From Symsagittifera roscoffensis (taxonomy: Eukaryota > Xenacoelomorpha > Acoela > Convolutidae), in assembly GCF_963678635.1 (NCBI RefSeq), contig NC_087065.1:60166754-60230753 (forward strand): a stretch of DNA of 64,000 nucleotides, read 5' to 3'. Both the position numbers and the translations under genes were made by a program. This document shows positions 62,752 through 64,000 of this stretch, piece by piece (position 1 is the first letter of the stretch; every line of letters begins with the position of its first letter). A model generated the notes under the pieces. That model made no database searches. It was not told the DNA's origin and saw only the letters and a list, made by a program, of their open reading frames with translations.

Positions 62752-64000
62752 GTGAGTGTGTTGTTGAACACAGAAGCAACAACAGTGAGAATACAGAGGG
62801 GAAAGAAACTTGGCTATGCTTTGCCTCTGAACAAAGACTTTCAGAGTGTGGAGAACTTGAAAAAGTTTGATGTAACTAAATGTCCATTGCATGCGAACCA
62901 AGAATGTATAATGAAGAAAGTGAATGAATTGAAATCTTCTAGGAAAATGTTTTCAATGAAGTCGGAAACAGATGATGGGCTGTCTAGTTGTTCCAACTTT
63001 CCTGAGAGGCCGACAGAAACAGAGTTAGAAGCGAAAAAACCAGTCCTACCTGAGATAGAACAATTGAAGGGTAAAATATCAGACAAGGAACTAGATTCGC
63101 TCAGAGCGGTGCTAAGTCGGAACGCAGACGTTTTTTCGAAACATAAGGCCGACATAGGTTGCTGTAATTTTTTAGAACACGAGATTGAGATAGAAGAGGG
63201 CTCGGTACCTCATAGGGAGGGGGCGAGAAGGATGACCCCTCACAAGTCAGAAGCGTGTAGGAAAGAAATCGAGATGCTAATGGAGTACGACATGATCGAG
63301 CCGTCGAAGTCCCCATGGGCTTGTGGCGTGGTCATGGCGAAAAAGAAAGGGGGACAACTCAGATTTTGTTGTGATTTCCGTTATCTGAACGCAGTGACTA
63401 TAAAGGACGCATACCCGATTCCCCGCATCGATTAGAGCCTATCTAAGCTGGGAGACGCGAAGTTCTTCACGACGTTGGATTTGGGCTCTGCGTTCTGGCA
63501 AGTGCCACTCCGGAAGCAGGATCGAGAAAAAACAGGCTTCGCGTGCGAGCTGGGATTGTTCCAGTGGAAGAGGATGCCGTTCGGATTGTGCAACGCGACG
63601 GCCACATTCCAGCGACTGATGGCCCAGGCACTGACGAGCGTCACTAAGAAACACGGGAATCTCATCATGTGTTATGTCGATGATGTCGTGATTGCAACAC
63701 CAACCTTAGAAGATCATATAGAGAGGTTGGAGGAGGTGTTTTCTTGCATGAAGCAGGCGGGTCTGAAATGTAATCCCTCTAAGTGTGAAATCCTCAGAGA
63801 TTCCATAAAGTATCTGGGCCGCCTGGTGGATAAACATGGAGTGAGACCAGATCCTGAAGCGGTTGAAGCGGTGCTGACCTGGAAGGCACCTAAAACAGAT
63901 ACACAGCTGATGAGTTTTTTGGGATTCGCTAATTATTATCGAGAGTTCATCAAGGGGTATGCTGACAAAATATACCCCATGCAGCGGTTGATGAGAAATA
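62752..64000 (+). pseudogene. Ty3 reverse transcriptase (copy 3), runs off the window
   Basis: SVLLNTEATTVRIQRG..., FCCDFRYLNAVTIKDAY, an in-frame TAG at 63433-63435 (Glu codon in the minus copy), then in the same frame TTLDLGSAFWQVPL, FGLCNATATFQRLM, CYVDDVVIATP and FANYYREFIKGYADKI up to the last base. RNase H, integrase and any ORF3 of this copy would lie to the right. Confidence 0.85.

Overview
The window comes from a multicellular invertebrate animal. It holds a spliced gene with consensus intron borders that matches BIRC6 (BRUCE/Apollon), AT-rich introns of up to 13 kb, a BEL/Pao retrotransposon (a group confined to animals), a hAT-type MITE, a LINE and several Ty3/mdg4 (Gypsy) elements. 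I cannot name the phylum. There are no bacterial features. A run of exactly 200 N (50842-51041) marks an assembly gap.

Left part, 1-25154: the minus strand carries the first seven coding exons of BIRC6. Together they give 941 codons with consistent phase from the ATG at 25119 to the last visible exon edge at 344; the rest of this very large gene lies beyond position 1. They encode the N-terminal beta-propeller and the BIR domain (C340, C343, H360, C367). The introns are full of repeats. Intron 3 contains a complete, apparently very young BEL/Pao element on the plus strand (4565-14144: 300-bp LTRs identical by eye, 5-bp target duplication, one intact 2238-aa gag-pol frame, an extra 199-aa leader ORF and a 48-bp minisatellite) and a hAT MITE with an 8-bp target duplication (3540-4002). 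Intron 1 holds a rotten BEL/Pao-like element (about 20930-24340, minus) in which gag-like and integrase parts remain but no reverse transcriptase is visible.

Right part, 26020-64000: nested retroelements. A 5'-truncated LINE (26020-26401 plus 49489-50211) is split by a 23.1-kb Ty3/mdg4 element on the minus strand (26402-49488). In its own direction that element reads: 5' LTR, 3.1-kb leader rich in CGGAGGGT motifs, gag-protease-RT-RNase H-integrase (with frameshifts, an integrase deletion and a 223-bp duplication), half of a macrodomain, a spacer with two perfect hairpins, a downstream reading frame of 2645 codons (35969-28035), and the 3' LTR. The downstream frame holds one SGNH hydrolase domain with all blocks present, a second SGNH-like domain and about 1800 residues I do not recognise. 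It contains eight in-frame stop codons but no frameshift. To the right, in the opposite orientation, are one partial and two fuller copies of the 5' half of a related element (LTR, leader, gag); two of them form a near-identical 4.5-kb repeat next to the gap. The last copy runs through protease and reverse transcriptase to the window end with many lesions.

The most unusual content is the giant Ty3 element: a macrodomain fragment after integrase and a long SGNH-bearing third frame in the position where env sits in other elements.
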